Of a DNA stretch of 43,674 bases, positions 25,906 to 34,784 are shown in pieces. The notes beneath the pieces are model-generated. The model made no database searches. It was given only the letters and a program-made list of their open reading frames with translations, and had not been told where the DNA came from. The DNA is taken from positions 1 through 43,674 of the forward strand of contig CALUIK010000009.1 in assembly GCA_944320685.1 (NCBI GenBank), in the 5' to 3' direction. Within the stretch, counting starts at the first letter, position 1. Each line of letters starts with the position of its first letter. This DNA is from an uncultured Alistipes sp. (GTDB taxonomy: Bacteria > Bacteroidota > Bacteroidia > Bacteroidales > Rikenellaceae). Made by a program: the position numbers and the translations under genes.

Positions 25906-27099
25906 TCAGTCCATGCGGTCGCGGTAGTCCTCGTAGCCGTAGCGGCGCAACAGGCCGACGGTGCCGTCTTCGTGCAGCATGGCGATGGACGGGTGGCCTA
26001 TTCCGTTGAACATGCAGGTCTTGACGGTGGTGTAGTGTATCATGTCCTCGAAGAGGATATATTCGCCCACGGCCAGCGGGTGATCGAAGGCCCATGTGCC
26101 CATGAAGTCGCCGCTCAGGCAGCTGTTGCCGCCCAAACGGTATATGTGGCTGCCGACAGGGGCCTCCTTCACGGCTTCGGCCCAATCCGATGGAAGCGTA
26201 ACCGCGCCGCGCACGGCGGGCTGGTACGGCATTTCGAGGCAGTCGGGCATGTGGCATGTGAAGCTGACGTTGAGGATGGCGGTGTGGATACCATTGTTTT
26301 CCACGATGTCCACCACCTGCGAGAGCAATGGCCCCGTCTGCCATGCGAAGGCTGACCCGGGCTCGAGGATTATCTGCAGGTCGGGATAGCGCCGGTGCAG
26401 TTCCTGTATGGTCCCGACCAGCAGGTCGATGTCGTAACCGCGGCGCGTCATGAGGTGGCCGCCGCCGAGATTGAGCCACTTGAGACGGGGCAGCCATGCG
26501 CCGAAACGCTTCTCGATATGCTCCAGTGTGCGGGCGAGGGCCGCGCTGTCCGACTCGCAGTGGTTGTGGCAGTGGAACCCCTCGATACCGCGGGGCAGGT
26601 CGGCGGGGAGTTGCGAGGCCGTTACGCCGAAGCGGCTGCCCGGGGCGCAGGGGTTGTATAGACCGACCTCGATCTCGGAATATTCGGGGTTGATGCGTAT
26701 GCCGCAGCTTACGGGGCGTCCCGATGCCTCCGCCATGTGGTGGAAACGCTCGTACTGCGCAAGCGAGTTGAACGTTATGTGGCTGCTGCATGCGACTATT
26801 TGCGGGAACTCATCCTCGGTGTATGCCGGTGAGTATGTATGGGCCGGACGACCGAACTCTTCATACGCGAGGCGTGCCTCGTTGAGCGAACTGGCGGTTG
26901 TGGCGTCGATGTACTCGCGGAATATGGGGAATGTGCGCCACAGGGCGAAGGCCTTGAAGGCGAGGATTATCTGGCAGCCGGCACGGTCGGCGACACCGCG
27001 TATGAGATTCAGGTTGCGGCGCAGCAGCCGCTCTTCGACGATGTAGCAGGGCGACGGGAAGCGTCCGTAATCTTCGGGGTGTATATCGGATTCTGTCAT
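25906..27099 (-). CDS. nspC: Carboxynorspermidine/carboxyspermidine decarboxylase
   Basis: The ATG at 27099 gives 397 residues; three upstream in-frame Met codons lie in or beyond the promoter zone. The product is a PLP-dependent fold III decarboxylase: FPSPCYIVEERLL opens the barrel, PLP lysine is Lys49 in LAFKAFALW, and HCHNHCES, NLGGGHLMTRRGYD and LEPGSAFAWQTG are phosphate- and substrate-binding segments. NspC decarboxylates carboxyspermidine to spermidine, the last step of the route used by Bacteroidetes in place of SAM-derived spermidine synthase. Its partner dehydrogenase is not in the window. It converges on aguAB, which provides putrescine. Confidence 0.94.
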   Translation of the reverse strand: MTESDIHPEDYGRFPSPCYIVEERLLRRNLNLIRGVADRAGCQIILAFKAFALWRTFPIFREYIDATTASSLNEARLAYEEFGRPAHTYSPAYTEDEFPQIVACSSHITFNSLAQYERFHHMAEASGRPVSCGIRINPEYSEIEVGLYNPCAPGSRFGVTASQLPADLPRGIEGFHCHNHCESDSAALARTLEHIEKRFGAWLPRLKWLNLGGGHLMTRRGYDIDLLVGTIQELHRRYPDLQIILEPGSAFAWQTGPLLSQVVDIVENNGIHTAILNVSFTCHMPDCLEMPYQPAVRGAVTLPSDWAEAVKEAPVGSHIYRLGGNSCLSGDFMGTWAFDHPLAVGEYILFEDMIHYTTVKTCMFNGIGHPSIAMLHEDGTVGLLRRYGYEDYRDRMD

Positions 27100-27165
27100 G
27101 GTCGTATTGTCATGCGGGGCGGCCGGCGGCAGGTTGTGCATGGTGGTCCGCGGAATGTGTTGTTG

Positions 27166-27196
27166 CAAAGGTAACCAAAAAGAGAGGTATATACAA
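27166..27196 (-). promoter_or_regulatory. Promoter of nspC
   Basis: On the minus strand TTG (27196-27194), 20 bases, TACCTTTG (27173-27166). It lies about 67 bases before the chosen start, which rules out the longest possible N-terminus. Confidence 0.7.
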
Positions 27197-27278
27197 CCCC
27201 CCCCCTGCCGCGGGGTGCGCGCCCCGATGCGTGCCGCGTGCCGCGAGGAAGGTGCTGTGAAGTGTCATAATGTCGGAT

Positions 27279-27310
27279 ATTGGCAATGTCTGTCTGCCAT
27301 TGTCTGCCAA
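27279..27310. promoter_or_regulatory. Repeat cluster upstream of clpB, possible operator
   Basis: TGTCTGCCAT and TGTCTGCCAA stand in tandem at 27291-27310. Together with TTGGCAATG at 27280-27288 they form an imperfect inverted repeat (TTGGCAATG, 9 bases, CATTG, TC, TGCCAA). The layout recalls the CIRCE heat-shock operator (9-base arms, 9-base spacer) but the sequence differs. The rest of the 300-base nspC-clpB gap holds a C run at about 27197 and no gene; no clear TAnnTTTG promoter for clpB was seen. Confidence 0.35.
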
Positions 27311-27405
27311 ATACGGCTTCGGATGTCCGATTCGGGCCCGTGGCAAAGGATTTGCTCTGTGATTATACCGAAAACGGAAAAGAAAACTAATAACAAAACC
27401 ATATT

Positions 27406-30009
27406 ATGAACATCAATGCATTAACCATCAAAGCGCAGGAGGCACTGCAGGGTGCGGTGAATCTTGCAAAGGAGCGGGGGCAGCAGGCTGTGGAGCCCAT
27501 GCACCTGTTGAGCCTCCTCATCGCCGAAGACGATTCGCTGGGCGCGTTCCTGCTGGGGCGCGTGGGTGTGAATGTCCGGTCGTTGCGCGAGGAGGCCCGC
27601 AAGGCCGTCGAGGCCATCCCCCGTGTGTCGGGAGGCAACGGCGAGCAGTATTTCTCGGGCGATATGTCGAAGGTCATTCAGCGTGCCGTCGACTTCACAC
27701 GCAATTTCAACGACAAGTACGCTTCGGTCGAGCACCTGTTGCTGGCCCTCGTGGCCGAGCGCGGCGCCGCGGCAGATATGCTGAAGCGCAACGGAGCCAC
27801 TGAAAAAGAACTTGTCGAGGCGATACGCACATTCCGCCGCGGCGCGACGGTCGATTCGCAGACCTCGTCGCAGGAGTTCAATGCGCTGGGCAAGTATGCC
27901 ATCAACCTAAACGAGATGGCACGTAACGGCAAGCTCGACCCCGTTATCGGGCGTGAGGACGAAATCCGACGTGTACTGCAGATCCTCTCGCGCCGTACCA
28001 AGAACAACCCCATTCTCGTAGGTGAAGCCGGTGTCGGCAAGACGGCTATTGCCGAGGGCATAGCTCACCGTATAGTCGACGGCGATGTGCCCGAGAACCT
28101 GAAGTCGAAGGTGATTTTCTCGCTCGACATGGGTGCCCTGATCGCCGGAGCGAAATATCAGGGCGAGTTCGAGGAGCGTCTGAAGGGTGTAGTGCAGGAG
28201 GTCATAGCCAGTGACGGCGAGATACTGCTCTTTATCGATGAGATACACACCCTTGTGGGCGCAGGCAAGAGCAGCGGCGCAATGGATGCGGCCAACATAT
28301 TGAAGCCGGCCTTGGCGCGCGGCGAACTGCGTACGATAGGCGCCACAACGCTGGATGAGTACCAGAAGTATTTCGAGCAGGACAAGGCTCTGGAGCGCCG
28401 TTTCCAGAAGGTTATGGTCGACGAGCCTACCACCGAGGATGCCATCTCGATACTGCGGGGCCTGAAGGAGCGTTACGAGAACCACCATCAGGTGCGTATC
28501 AAGGATGAGGCCATCATAGCGGCCGTCGAGCTCTCGCACCGTTACATCACGTCGCGATTCCTGCCCGACAAGGCCATCGACTTGGTGGACGAGGCGGCTG
28601 CACACCTGCGTCTGGAGATGAACTCGGTGCCCGAGGAGATCGACAATCTCGACCGCCGTATCCGTCAGCTGGAGATCGAGCGCGAGGCCATACGCCGCGA
28701 GAACGACGAACAGCGTGTCGAGAACCTTACGCGCGAGATCGAGGAACTCAAGTCGAAAGAGGCGGCACTGCGTGCCAAGTGGCAAGGCGAGCGCGATCTG
28801 CTGCAGAAGATACAGTCGAACAAGGACGAGATCGAGCGACTGAAGATCGAGGCGCAGCAGGCGGAGCGTCAGGGCGACTACGGTAAGGTGGCGGAGATAC
28901 GCTACGGCAAGATAGTCGAGGCGCAGAAACAGATCGATGCCTTGCAGGAGCAGTTGAAGCTCACCGCATCGGGCGGCGAGGCTATGATCAAGGAGGAGGT
29001 CGACGCACAGGACATAGCCGAGATCGTATCCCGTTGGACGGGAATACCCGTACAGCGCATGCTGGCCTCGGAGCGCGAGAAGCTCCTCCACATGGAGGAC
29101 GAGTTGCACAAGCGCGTCGTGGGGCAGGAGCAGGCCATTGAGGTCATATCGGATGCCGTGCGGCGCTCGCGCGCCGGACTGAACGACTCGCGCAAGCCTA
29201 TCGGCTCGTTCATCTTCCTCGGCACCACTGGTGTCGGAAAGACCGAACTGGCGAAGGCTCTCGCCGAGTTCCTCTTCAACGACGACACGATGATGACACG
29301 TATCGACATGAGCGAGTATCAGGAGCGTCACAGTGTCTCGCGTCTGGTCGGTGCACCCCCGGGATATGTGGGTTACGACGAGGGCGGACAGCTTACCGAG
29401 GCCGTAAGGCGCAAGCCGTATTCGGTAGTGTTGCTCGACGAGATCGAGAAGGCGCACCCCGATGTCTTCAACATCCTGCTTCAGGTGCTCGACGACGGAC
29501 GTCTGACCGACAACAAGGGGCGTACGGTCGATTTCCGCAACACGATCATCATCATGACCTCGAACATGGGCTCGCAGATCATACAGGAGAATTTCTCAAA
29601 GGCGTTCGACGGCGATAAGATCTCCGAGGATGTGGTCGAGAGGACCCGCCGCGAGGTGATCGAGATGTTGAAGGTACAGCTCAAGCCGGAGTTCCTGAAC
29701 CGTATCGACGAGATCGTGATGTTCGAGCCGCTAACGAAGTCCGACATCGAGAAGATCGTCGACATACAGATGGGCATCATACGGAAAATGCTTGCGGAGA
29801 ACGGCATACACCTCGAATATACGAAGGCGGCGCGCGAATTCATCGCACGTGCCGGTTACGATCCGATGTTCGGCGCGCGTCCCGTCAAGAGGGTAATACA
29901 GCGCGAGGTGGTCAACGACCTGTCGAAGCGTATCCTCGCCGGTGAGGTCAACCGCGAGCGGCCGATCAGGATCGACGCCGAGGATGACCGCCTCACCTTC
30001 TCGAACTGA
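27406..30009 (+). CDS. clpB: ATP-dependent disaggregase ClpB
   Basis: The 867-residue product is a full-length ClpB. The N-domain spans about 1-145, the first AAA module carries Walker A GEAGVGKT at 206-213 and [11 protein letters not shown], and the coiled-coil M domain (about 405-530) is present with the [14 protein letters not shown] pattern and interruption that separate ClpB from ClpC. The second AAA module has GTTGVGKT at 606-613, [11 protein letters not shown] pore loop and [12 protein letters not shown]. ClpB works with DnaK to rescue aggregated proteins after heat or other stress. It is transcribed alone and ends in a strong terminator. Confidence 0.97.
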   Translation: MNINALTIKAQEALQGAVNLAKERGQQAVEPMHLLSLLIAEDDSLGAFLLGRVGVNVRSLREEARKAVEAIPRVSGGNGEQYFSGDMSKVIQRAVDFTRNFNDKYASVEHLLLALVAERGAAADMLKRNGATEKELVEAIRTFRRGATVDSQTSSQEFNALGKYAINLNEMARNGKLDPVIGREDEIRRVLQILSRRTKNNPILVGEAGVGKTAIAEGIAHRIVDGDVPENLKSKVIFSLDMGALIAGAKYQGEFEERLKGVVQEVIASDGEILLFIDEIHTLVGAGKSSGAMDAANILKPALARGELRTIGATTLDEYQKYFEQDKALERRFQKVMVDEPTTEDAISILRGLKERYENHHQVRIKDEAIIAAVELSHRYITSRFLPDKAIDLVDEAAAHLRLEMNSVPEEIDNLDRRIRQLEIEREAIRRENDEQRVENLTREIEELKSKEAALRAKWQGERDLLQKIQSNKDEIERLKIEAQQAERQGDYGKVAEIRYGKIVEAQKQIDALQEQLKLTASGGEAMIKEEVDAQDIAEIVSRWTGIPVQRMLASEREKLLHMEDELHKRVVGQEQAIEVISDAVRRSRAGLNDSRKPIGSFIFLGTTGVGKTELAKALAEFLFNDDTMMTRIDMSEYQERHSVSRLVGAPPGYVGYDEGGQLTEAVRRKPYSVVLLDEIEKAHPDVFNILLQVLDDGRLTDNKGRTVDFRNTIIIMTSNMGSQIIQENFSKAFDGDKISEDVVERTRREVIEMLKVQLKPEFLNRIDEIVMFEPLTKSDIEKIVDIQMGIIRKMLAENGIHLEYTKAAREFIARAGYDPMFGARPVKRVIQREVVNDLSKRILAGEVNRERPIRIDAEDDRLTFSN

Positions 30010-30043
30010 CGCCGCGGCGGGCATTCCGCTTAATCCCGATATT

Positions 30044-30072
30044 AAGGACCGATTCCGATCGGTCCTTTTTTT
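30044..30072 (+). terminator. Rho-independent terminator of clpB
   Basis: AAGGACCGAT and ATCGGTCCTT form a perfect 10-base stem with loop TCCG, followed by T residues to 30072. The T run doubles as the -33 element of the next gene's promoter. Confidence 0.9.
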
Positions 30073-30101
30073 GTGCCTGTCGGGAAAAATCCCTATCTTT
30101 G
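30070..30101 (+). promoter_or_regulatory. Promoter of the GH32 gene
   Basis: TTTG (30070-30073), 20 bases, TATCTTTG (30094-30101): exact Bacteroidetes consensus. Start codon 43 bases downstream. Confidence 0.8.
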
Positions 30102-30144
30102 GTAAACCGCGGAGACTGTTCCGCGGATTGAAAACGTTGTCCTT

Positions 30145-31998
30145 ATGAGAAAGAGCCTTATGGCGGCCGCGCTGGCCGCTGCGTGCATTGTACTGACAGC
30201 CTGCGGCAGCCGCGGCACCATTACGGTGGAGAGCGAGGGGGAGGGTTCCGACCTGCTGCGCATAGCGCGCCCCGCGAAATATCTGTTACTGCCCGTCGAG
30301 GAGGCGTGCGGCGAGAAGCGCGTGACGCTGGTTACGGGGAAGCCCACCGATGTGGCGATGGATGTGCGCCTTGCGCATGACACTGTCGACTATTTCGTCC
30401 CGTTCGAACTCCCCGAGGGGGCGGAGGAGGCGGTGGTGCGTGTCGAGGGCGTGGCTCCGGATGCCCTATTTTGGGAGCGGGTTGCGCTCTCGGACCGGTT
30501 CGACAGGTCGAATACCGATTATTACCGTCCACGGTATCACCATACGCCGGAGTACGGGTGGATGAACGACCCCAACGGCCTCGTATACAAGGATGGCGAG
30601 TACCATCTCTATTATCAGTACAACCCCTACGGCTCGAAGTGGGGCAACATGCATTGGGGCCACTCCGTGAGCCGCGATCTTGTACATTGGGAGCCGCTGC
30701 CGCCGGCGATCGCCCGCGATACGATGGGCCAGATCTTTTCGGGCAGCGCCGTCGTGGATGAGAACAACGATGCGGGCTTCGGCGAGGATGCCTTGATAGC
30801 CTTCTACACCTCGGCGGGAAGCAGGCAGGTGCAGTGTATGGCTTACAGTACCGACAACGGCCGCACATTCACCAAATATGAGGGCAACCCCGTGCTGACG
30901 CCTTTCGACGGCCTGCGCGACTTCCGCGACCCCAAGGTTTTCCGTTACGGGCCGGCGCAGAAGTGGTATATGGTTGTTTCGGCTTTTCGGGAGGTGCGTT
31001 TGTACTCGTCGGATGACATGAAGAGGTGGGAGTATGTGGGCGCTTTCGGTGACGGTTACGGCGCGCAGCCCTCGATGTTCGAGTGTCCCGACTTCGTGGA
31101 GCTGCCCGTTGACGGCGACGCGGGGAACCGCAAGTGGGTGATGATCGCCAACGTGAACCCGGGCTGCATGTTCGGGGGCAGCGCCACGGAGTATTTCGTG
31201 GGCGACTTCGACGGCCGGAATTTTGTATGCGAGAGCGCTCCCGAGACGGCCAAATGGCTCGATTACGGCAAGGATCACTACGCCGCGGTATGTTTCTCGA
31301 ATACGGATCGGCGGACCATAGCCGTGCCGTGGATGAGCAATTGGCAGTATGCCAACGACATCCCCACCATGCATCATCGCGGTGCCAATGCCCTGCCGCG
31401 CGAATTGTCACTCTATACGAAGGATGGCGAGACATACGTGGCGGCCGACGTTGTGGAGGAGGTGCGCCTGCTGCGCGGGCGCAGCAGGCAGGCGGGCGAT
31501 ATGCCGGTCGACGGAGAGCGCATGCTTCCCGATCTGGCGGAGGGTTTCGACGGGGCGTTCGAGATAGAGATGGATGTAACGCCCTGCAGTGCCTGCCGTG
31601 TGGGCATGGAGTTGTGCAACGATGCGGGGGAAAAGGCGGAAATATATCTCGACATGAAGGCGGGACGCTTGGTGATGGACCGTACGGAGAGCGGCGTGGT
31701 CAGCTTCGGCCGCCGTTCGGAGGAGTATGCCGATGCCGCGCCGGATGCCCCGGGCCCGATGGATTACGTCAACGACTTCGCTCTCGCCACGTGGGCGCCG
31801 CTGTCGTTATGCGAGGGCGGCACATATCATCTGGATATATTCGTCGACCGCTGTTCGGTGGAGATATTCGTCGACGGGGGCCGTATTGCCATGACCAATC
31901 TTGTCTTTCCGACCAAGCCCTACGGGGCGGTTCGTCTTTTTGCGGAGGGCGGCGCGGCGCGTTTCTCGGATGTCACGGCATACGAACTGAAACTTTGA
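30145..31998 (+). CDS. Glycoside hydrolase family 32 lipoprotein (levanase/inulinase/invertase type)
   Basis: This 617-residue exported enzyme has a lipoprotein signal with lipobox LTAC. Residues about 25-125 are a small beta domain common in Bacteroidetes GH32 proteins. The five-blade propeller carries the three catalytic motifs: nucleophile Asp142 in WMNDPNG, transition-state Asp262 in FRDPKVF and acid/base Glu313 in ECPDF. A C-terminal beta-sandwich follows (about 455-617) with VDRCSVEIFVDGG, typical of the family. It releases fructose from fructans or sucrose. No susCD, fructokinase or sensor gene is beside it, so it is an isolated fructan gene and its exact linkage preference is open. 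Confidence 0.94.
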   Translation: MRKSLMAAALAAACIVLTACGSRGTITVESEGEGSDLLRIARPAKYLLLPVEEACGEKRVTLVTGKPTDVAMDVRLAHDTVDYFVPFELPEGAEEAVVRVEGVAPDALFWERVALSDRFDRSNTDYYRPRYHHTPEYGWMNDPNGLVYKDGEYHLYYQYNPYGSKWGNMHWGHSVSRDLVHWEPLPPAIARDTMGQIFSGSAVVDENNDAGFGEDALIAFYTSAGSRQVQCMAYSTDNGRTFTKYEGNPVLTPFDGLRDFRDPKVFRYGPAQKWYMVVSAFREVRLYSSDDMKRWEYVGAFGDGYGAQPSMFECPDFVELPVDGDAGNRKWVMIANVNPGCMFGGSATEYFVGDFDGRNFVCESAPETAKWLDYGKDHYAAVCFSNTDRRTIAVPWMSNWQYANDIPTMHHRGANALPRELSLYTKDGETYVAADVVEEVRLLRGRSRQAGDMPVDGERMLPDLAEGFDGAFEIEMDVTPCSACRVGMELCNDAGEKAEIYLDMKAGRLVMDRTESGVVSFGRRSEEYADAAPDAPGPMDYVNDFALATWAPLSLCEGGTYHLDIFVDRCSVEIFVDGGRIAMTNLVFPTKPYGAVRLFAEGGAARFSDVTAYELKL

Positions 31999-32063
31999 GG
32001 GCAGGAACGGAACGAAATATGCGTTTGGGCGGATGACGTGTGCGGAGGTTACGCATAAATGAG

Positions 32064-32071
32064 TATCTTTG
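32064..32071 (+). promoter_or_regulatory. -7 element for the DUF5106 gene
   Basis: TATCTTTG matches the consensus exactly, 28 bases before the start codon. The -33 position is only weakly matched (GTGTG region). Confidence 0.5.
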
Positions 32072-32099
32072 CGTCTGTAGAAAGAACTGAAAACGAGCC

Positions 32100-33083
32100 A
32101 TGAAAAAATTTTTGATCGTACTGTGCCTTTTTGCGGCGACGGCGATGGCAGCCGCTGCACAGGAAAAATTCCCTATGATAACCATTCCCGATGATGTGAC
32201 CGAGCCTCTGGCCCGTGCGCGGTACTTGAGCGACCATTTTTGGGAGAATGTAGATTTCGATACCGCCTCGGACGCCTTGATCGAGGAGGGCCTTTCGGAA
32301 CTGATGCCTATATTGCGTATCGTCGACTACGATGCCGTGACGGCTTCGTGGACGGCGGCCGTAAAGCAGGCCGAAGGGTCCAAGACGGGTGTGGCGCATC
32401 TGCTTACGGTGTGCCGGCGTGTGCTCAACGATCCGGCGGCGGATACCTATGACGAGGAGCGTTACCGTGCATTGCTGCATGCGGCATTGGTCTCTAAGAA
32501 GATATCGAAGGCCGACAAGGAGCCCTTCCAGCGGGATCTGGTGATGCTCGAGGTGAACAATGTCGGCGCTACGGCTACAGACATCGAGATGGTCGGAGCC
32601 GACGGCGGCAAGATGAAACTTTCGGATGTGAACACGCCCGTGACGGTGCTGTTCCTGTACGAGCCCGGTGCCGTTGACAGCAAGCTGGAGCGTTTCCGTC
32701 TCTCGCAGGCGCGGCTGACGAACTATCTTATGAAGGCCGGCGGACTTACCGTGGTGGCCGTGGCCTGCACCTCGGACGCTGCGCTTTGGGAGAAGAATCG
32801 CGGCGACATTCCGGCAGAGTGGACGAGCGGTTATGATGCTTCGGGCTCCATTGCGGCTGAGGGGCTGTACGACCTGCGTGTCATGCCGCGCCTCTATCTG
32901 CTCGACGAGAAGAAGGTGGTGCTGTTGAAGAATACTGACAGCGACGGGATCGAGGCGTATCTGTATGATATATTGCAGAGCGCGGCCCGCCAGCAGCAGG
33001 CAGCCGCGGAAGGTCAGGCAGCCGCGGAAGGTCAGACGGCCGCAGAAGGTCAGGCAGTCGAAGGTGCGTCAGCTGCCGAGTGA
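32100..33083 (+). CDS. Exported DUF5106-type thioredoxin-like protein
   Basis: The 327-residue product has a signal peptide (MKKFLIVLCLFAATAMAAAA, then Q). Residues about 25-165 form a helical DUF5106-like domain (LARARYLSDHFWENVDF), followed by a thioredoxin-fold region (about 170-295) with TVLFLYEPG, LTVVAVACTSD and the cis-Pro-like segment LRVMPRLYLLDEKK. The CxxC motif of true thioredoxins is absent; the position reads FLYEPGAVDS, so redox activity is unlikely. The C-terminus (about 297-327) is a low-complexity AAAEGQ repeat. Related proteins in Bacteroidales are envelope proteins of unknown role. Confidence 0.8.
   Translation: MKKFLIVLCLFAATAMAAAAQEKFPMITIPDDVTEPLARARYLSDHFWENVDFDTASDALIEEGLSELMPILRIVDYDAVTASWTAAVKQAEGSKTGVAHLLTVCRRVLNDPAADTYDEERYRALLHAALVSKKISKADKEPFQRDLVMLEVNNVGATATDIEMVGADGGKMKLSDVNTPVTVLFLYEPGAVDSKLERFRLSQARLTNYLMKAGGLTVVAVACTSDAALWEKNRGDIPAEWTSGYDASGSIAAEGLYDLRVMPRLYLLDEKKVVLLKNTDSDGIEAYLYDILQSAARQQQAAAEGQAAAEGQTAAEGQAVEGASAAE
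33000..33053 (+). repeat. Three 18-base tandem repeats at the end of the DUF5106 gene
   Basis: Units at 33000-33017, 33018-33035 and 33036-33053; the first two are identical and the third differs at a few bases. Each encodes AAAEGQ or TAAEGQ, giving a flexible tail whose length could vary by slippage. Confidence 0.9.
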
Positions 33084-33096
33084 CGGACGCCGCAGC

Positions 33097-33133
33097 AAAA
33101 AAAGAGTAAAGCATGCGCTTTACTCTTTTTTTT
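33097..33133. terminator. Bidirectional terminator between the DUF5106 gene and glpT
   Basis: A run of A, then GAGTAAAGC and GCTTTACTC around ATGC, then a run of T. The A and T runs make it a rho-independent terminator in both directions for the two convergent genes. Confidence 0.92.
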
Positions 33134-33149
33134 ACTGCCATGCCGGCTG

Positions 33150-34589
33150 TCATGGATTGTGTCGCGCCTGCCGTTCGAGGCGTTCGTGCATGGTGTCGGA
33201 CTCCTTTTTCCATGTTACGGCGCAGATGGCGGTGGCAGTGACGCATGCCGCGGTGAAGAGCCAGAATGTCGCGTCCCAGCCCAGCGACGAACTGCCGGCG
33301 ATCTGCCCGATGACGATCTTCGACAGTACTGCATCTCCCAGCAGGTAGCCGAAAAGCCCCACGAAGCCTGCGGCGGTGCCTGCGGCATTCTTCGGTACGA
33401 AACTCAGGGCCTGTATTCCGATCAGGGCGATAGGGCCGTAGACGGCAAATCCGGTGAGTGCGAGCGCCGTGTAGACCACAATGCGGCGGGTCGTGCCGAA
33501 GTCCCCGCCCAAGAGCGAGGCCACGGCATCCGATTGCCAATATGCGACAACGCCGATTAGCACCAGCACCATGTATATTACGTTTACGGGGGCGCAGCGG
33601 CCGTTGAAGAAACGCGATGAAAGCCATCCGCAGACGATCGTGCCCGGTATGCCGGCATATTCGAACAGCGAGAAGGCCACTCGGCTCTGGTTTTGTGTCA
33701 TGATCTGCATGTCGTGCATGTATGTGGGAGACCAGTCGCTTATGCCGTATCGCACGAAGTAGACGAAGACATTGGCTACGGCGATCATCCACAGCAGCCG
33801 GTTGCGGAATACGTAATCGACGAAGAGGCGGCGGAACGGGATCTTCTCCTCCTCGCCTTTTGCGGCGGCGCGTCCCGTATAGTCGCGGCGGTGTTCCTCG
33901 ATCGGGGGCAGGCCGCACGACTGCGGCGTGTCGCGCAACGTCCACCAGCAGAACAGGGCTACGATCATGGCTACTGCGGATGGGAAGACGAAGGCGGCAC
34001 GCCAGCTTTGGGTGATGCCCGCGGCGGCGAAGACGGCGATGCCGGCCGAGACAAGCAGGGCAAGCGATCCTCCGCCCACATTATGGGATGTGTTCCATAT
34101 TGACATCTTGAAACTGCGCTCATTCTGCGAGAACCAGTGGGCCATGATGCGCCCGCATGGCGGCCATCCCATGCCCGAAAGCCATCCGGCGGCGAGCATG
34201 AAGACGAAGAGTATGCCGCAGTTGACCGATATGGATGCCGAGAAGGGCAGCAGTCCCACGTTCATCATTATGGCCGAGGCGACGACGAGGCCCACGACAA
34301 GGAACTTGCGGGCGTCGGAGTGGTCCGACAGGCTGCCCATGATGAATTTGCTGAAAGCATAGGCTATGGGTATTCCGGCCATAGCCATTCCGGCGCTCTC
34401 CTTGTCGAGCAGTCCCTCGGCGATCATTCCCGGCGCGGCCAAAGAGAGGTTCTTGCGTACGAGATAGTAGGCGGCGTAACCGAAGAATGCCCCCAGAAAA
34501 ACGCGGAGGCGCATACGGCGGTATTCCGCATCGACCTTGTCTGCGGCGATGCGCGGCGCCGGAGCGGGAGGATTGAAGAATTCGAGCAT
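33150..34589 (-). CDS. glpT: Glycerol-3-phosphate:phosphate antiporter (GlpT type)
   Basis: This 479-residue MFS protein resembles Escherichia coli GlpT closely along its length: FFGYAAYYLVRKN with the substrate-binding Arg45 at the same number, AYAFSKFIMGSLSD, GMGWPPCGRIMAHWFSQ, LRDTPQSCGLPPIEE between the two halves, and VYFVRYGISDWSPTY with the second binding Arg near 280. Twelve membrane helices are expected. It exchanges external glycerol-3-phosphate for internal phosphate. Other organophosphate antiporters (UhpT, UhpC) are less similar in these segments. A DeoR/GlpR-type regulator gene is divergent from it, 195 bp away, and likely controls it. Confidence 0.92.
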   Translation of the reverse strand: MLEFFNPPAPAPRIAADKVDAEYRRMRLRVFLGAFFGYAAYYLVRKNLSLAAPGMIAEGLLDKESAGMAMAGIPIAYAFSKFIMGSLSDHSDARKFLVVGLVVASAIMMNVGLLPFSASISVNCGILFVFMLAAGWLSGMGWPPCGRIMAHWFSQNERSFKMSIWNTSHNVGGGSLALLVSAGIAVFAAAGITQSWRAAFVFPSAVAMIVALFCWWTLRDTPQSCGLPPIEEHRRDYTGRAAAKGEEEKIPFRRLFVDYVFRNRLLWMIAVANVFVYFVRYGISDWSPTYMHDMQIMTQNQSRVAFSLFEYAGIPGTIVCGWLSSRFFNGRCAPVNVIYMVLVLIGVVAYWQSDAVASLLGGDFGTTRRIVVYTALALTGFAVYGPIALIGIQALSFVPKNAAGTAAGFVGLFGYLLGDAVLSKIVIGQIAGSSSLGWDATFWLFTAACVTATAICAVTWKKESDTMHERLERQARHNP

Positions 34590-34784
34590 CGTAATCGGGT
34601 ATTGGTGTTTGCCGGTGTAAAGATAACAAAAAATATCGTGCGGGCCCGTTCAGGGCTCCGTTTTCGGGTGTGGGCGGGCCTGCATGGCCGGCCGGCGAGC
34701 GTAATATTATGATTGCCGCAGGGCGTAACTATTTAGGTATCTTATTTTTTATTAACTTTACATTCGGAACCAATACCTGAAACT

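Noticed and set aside
27193..27202. C run in the nspC-clpB gap (and another near 40217) as phase-variable switches
   Set aside because: Neither lies in a coding region nor at a promoter spacer position, so length changes would have no clear effect.
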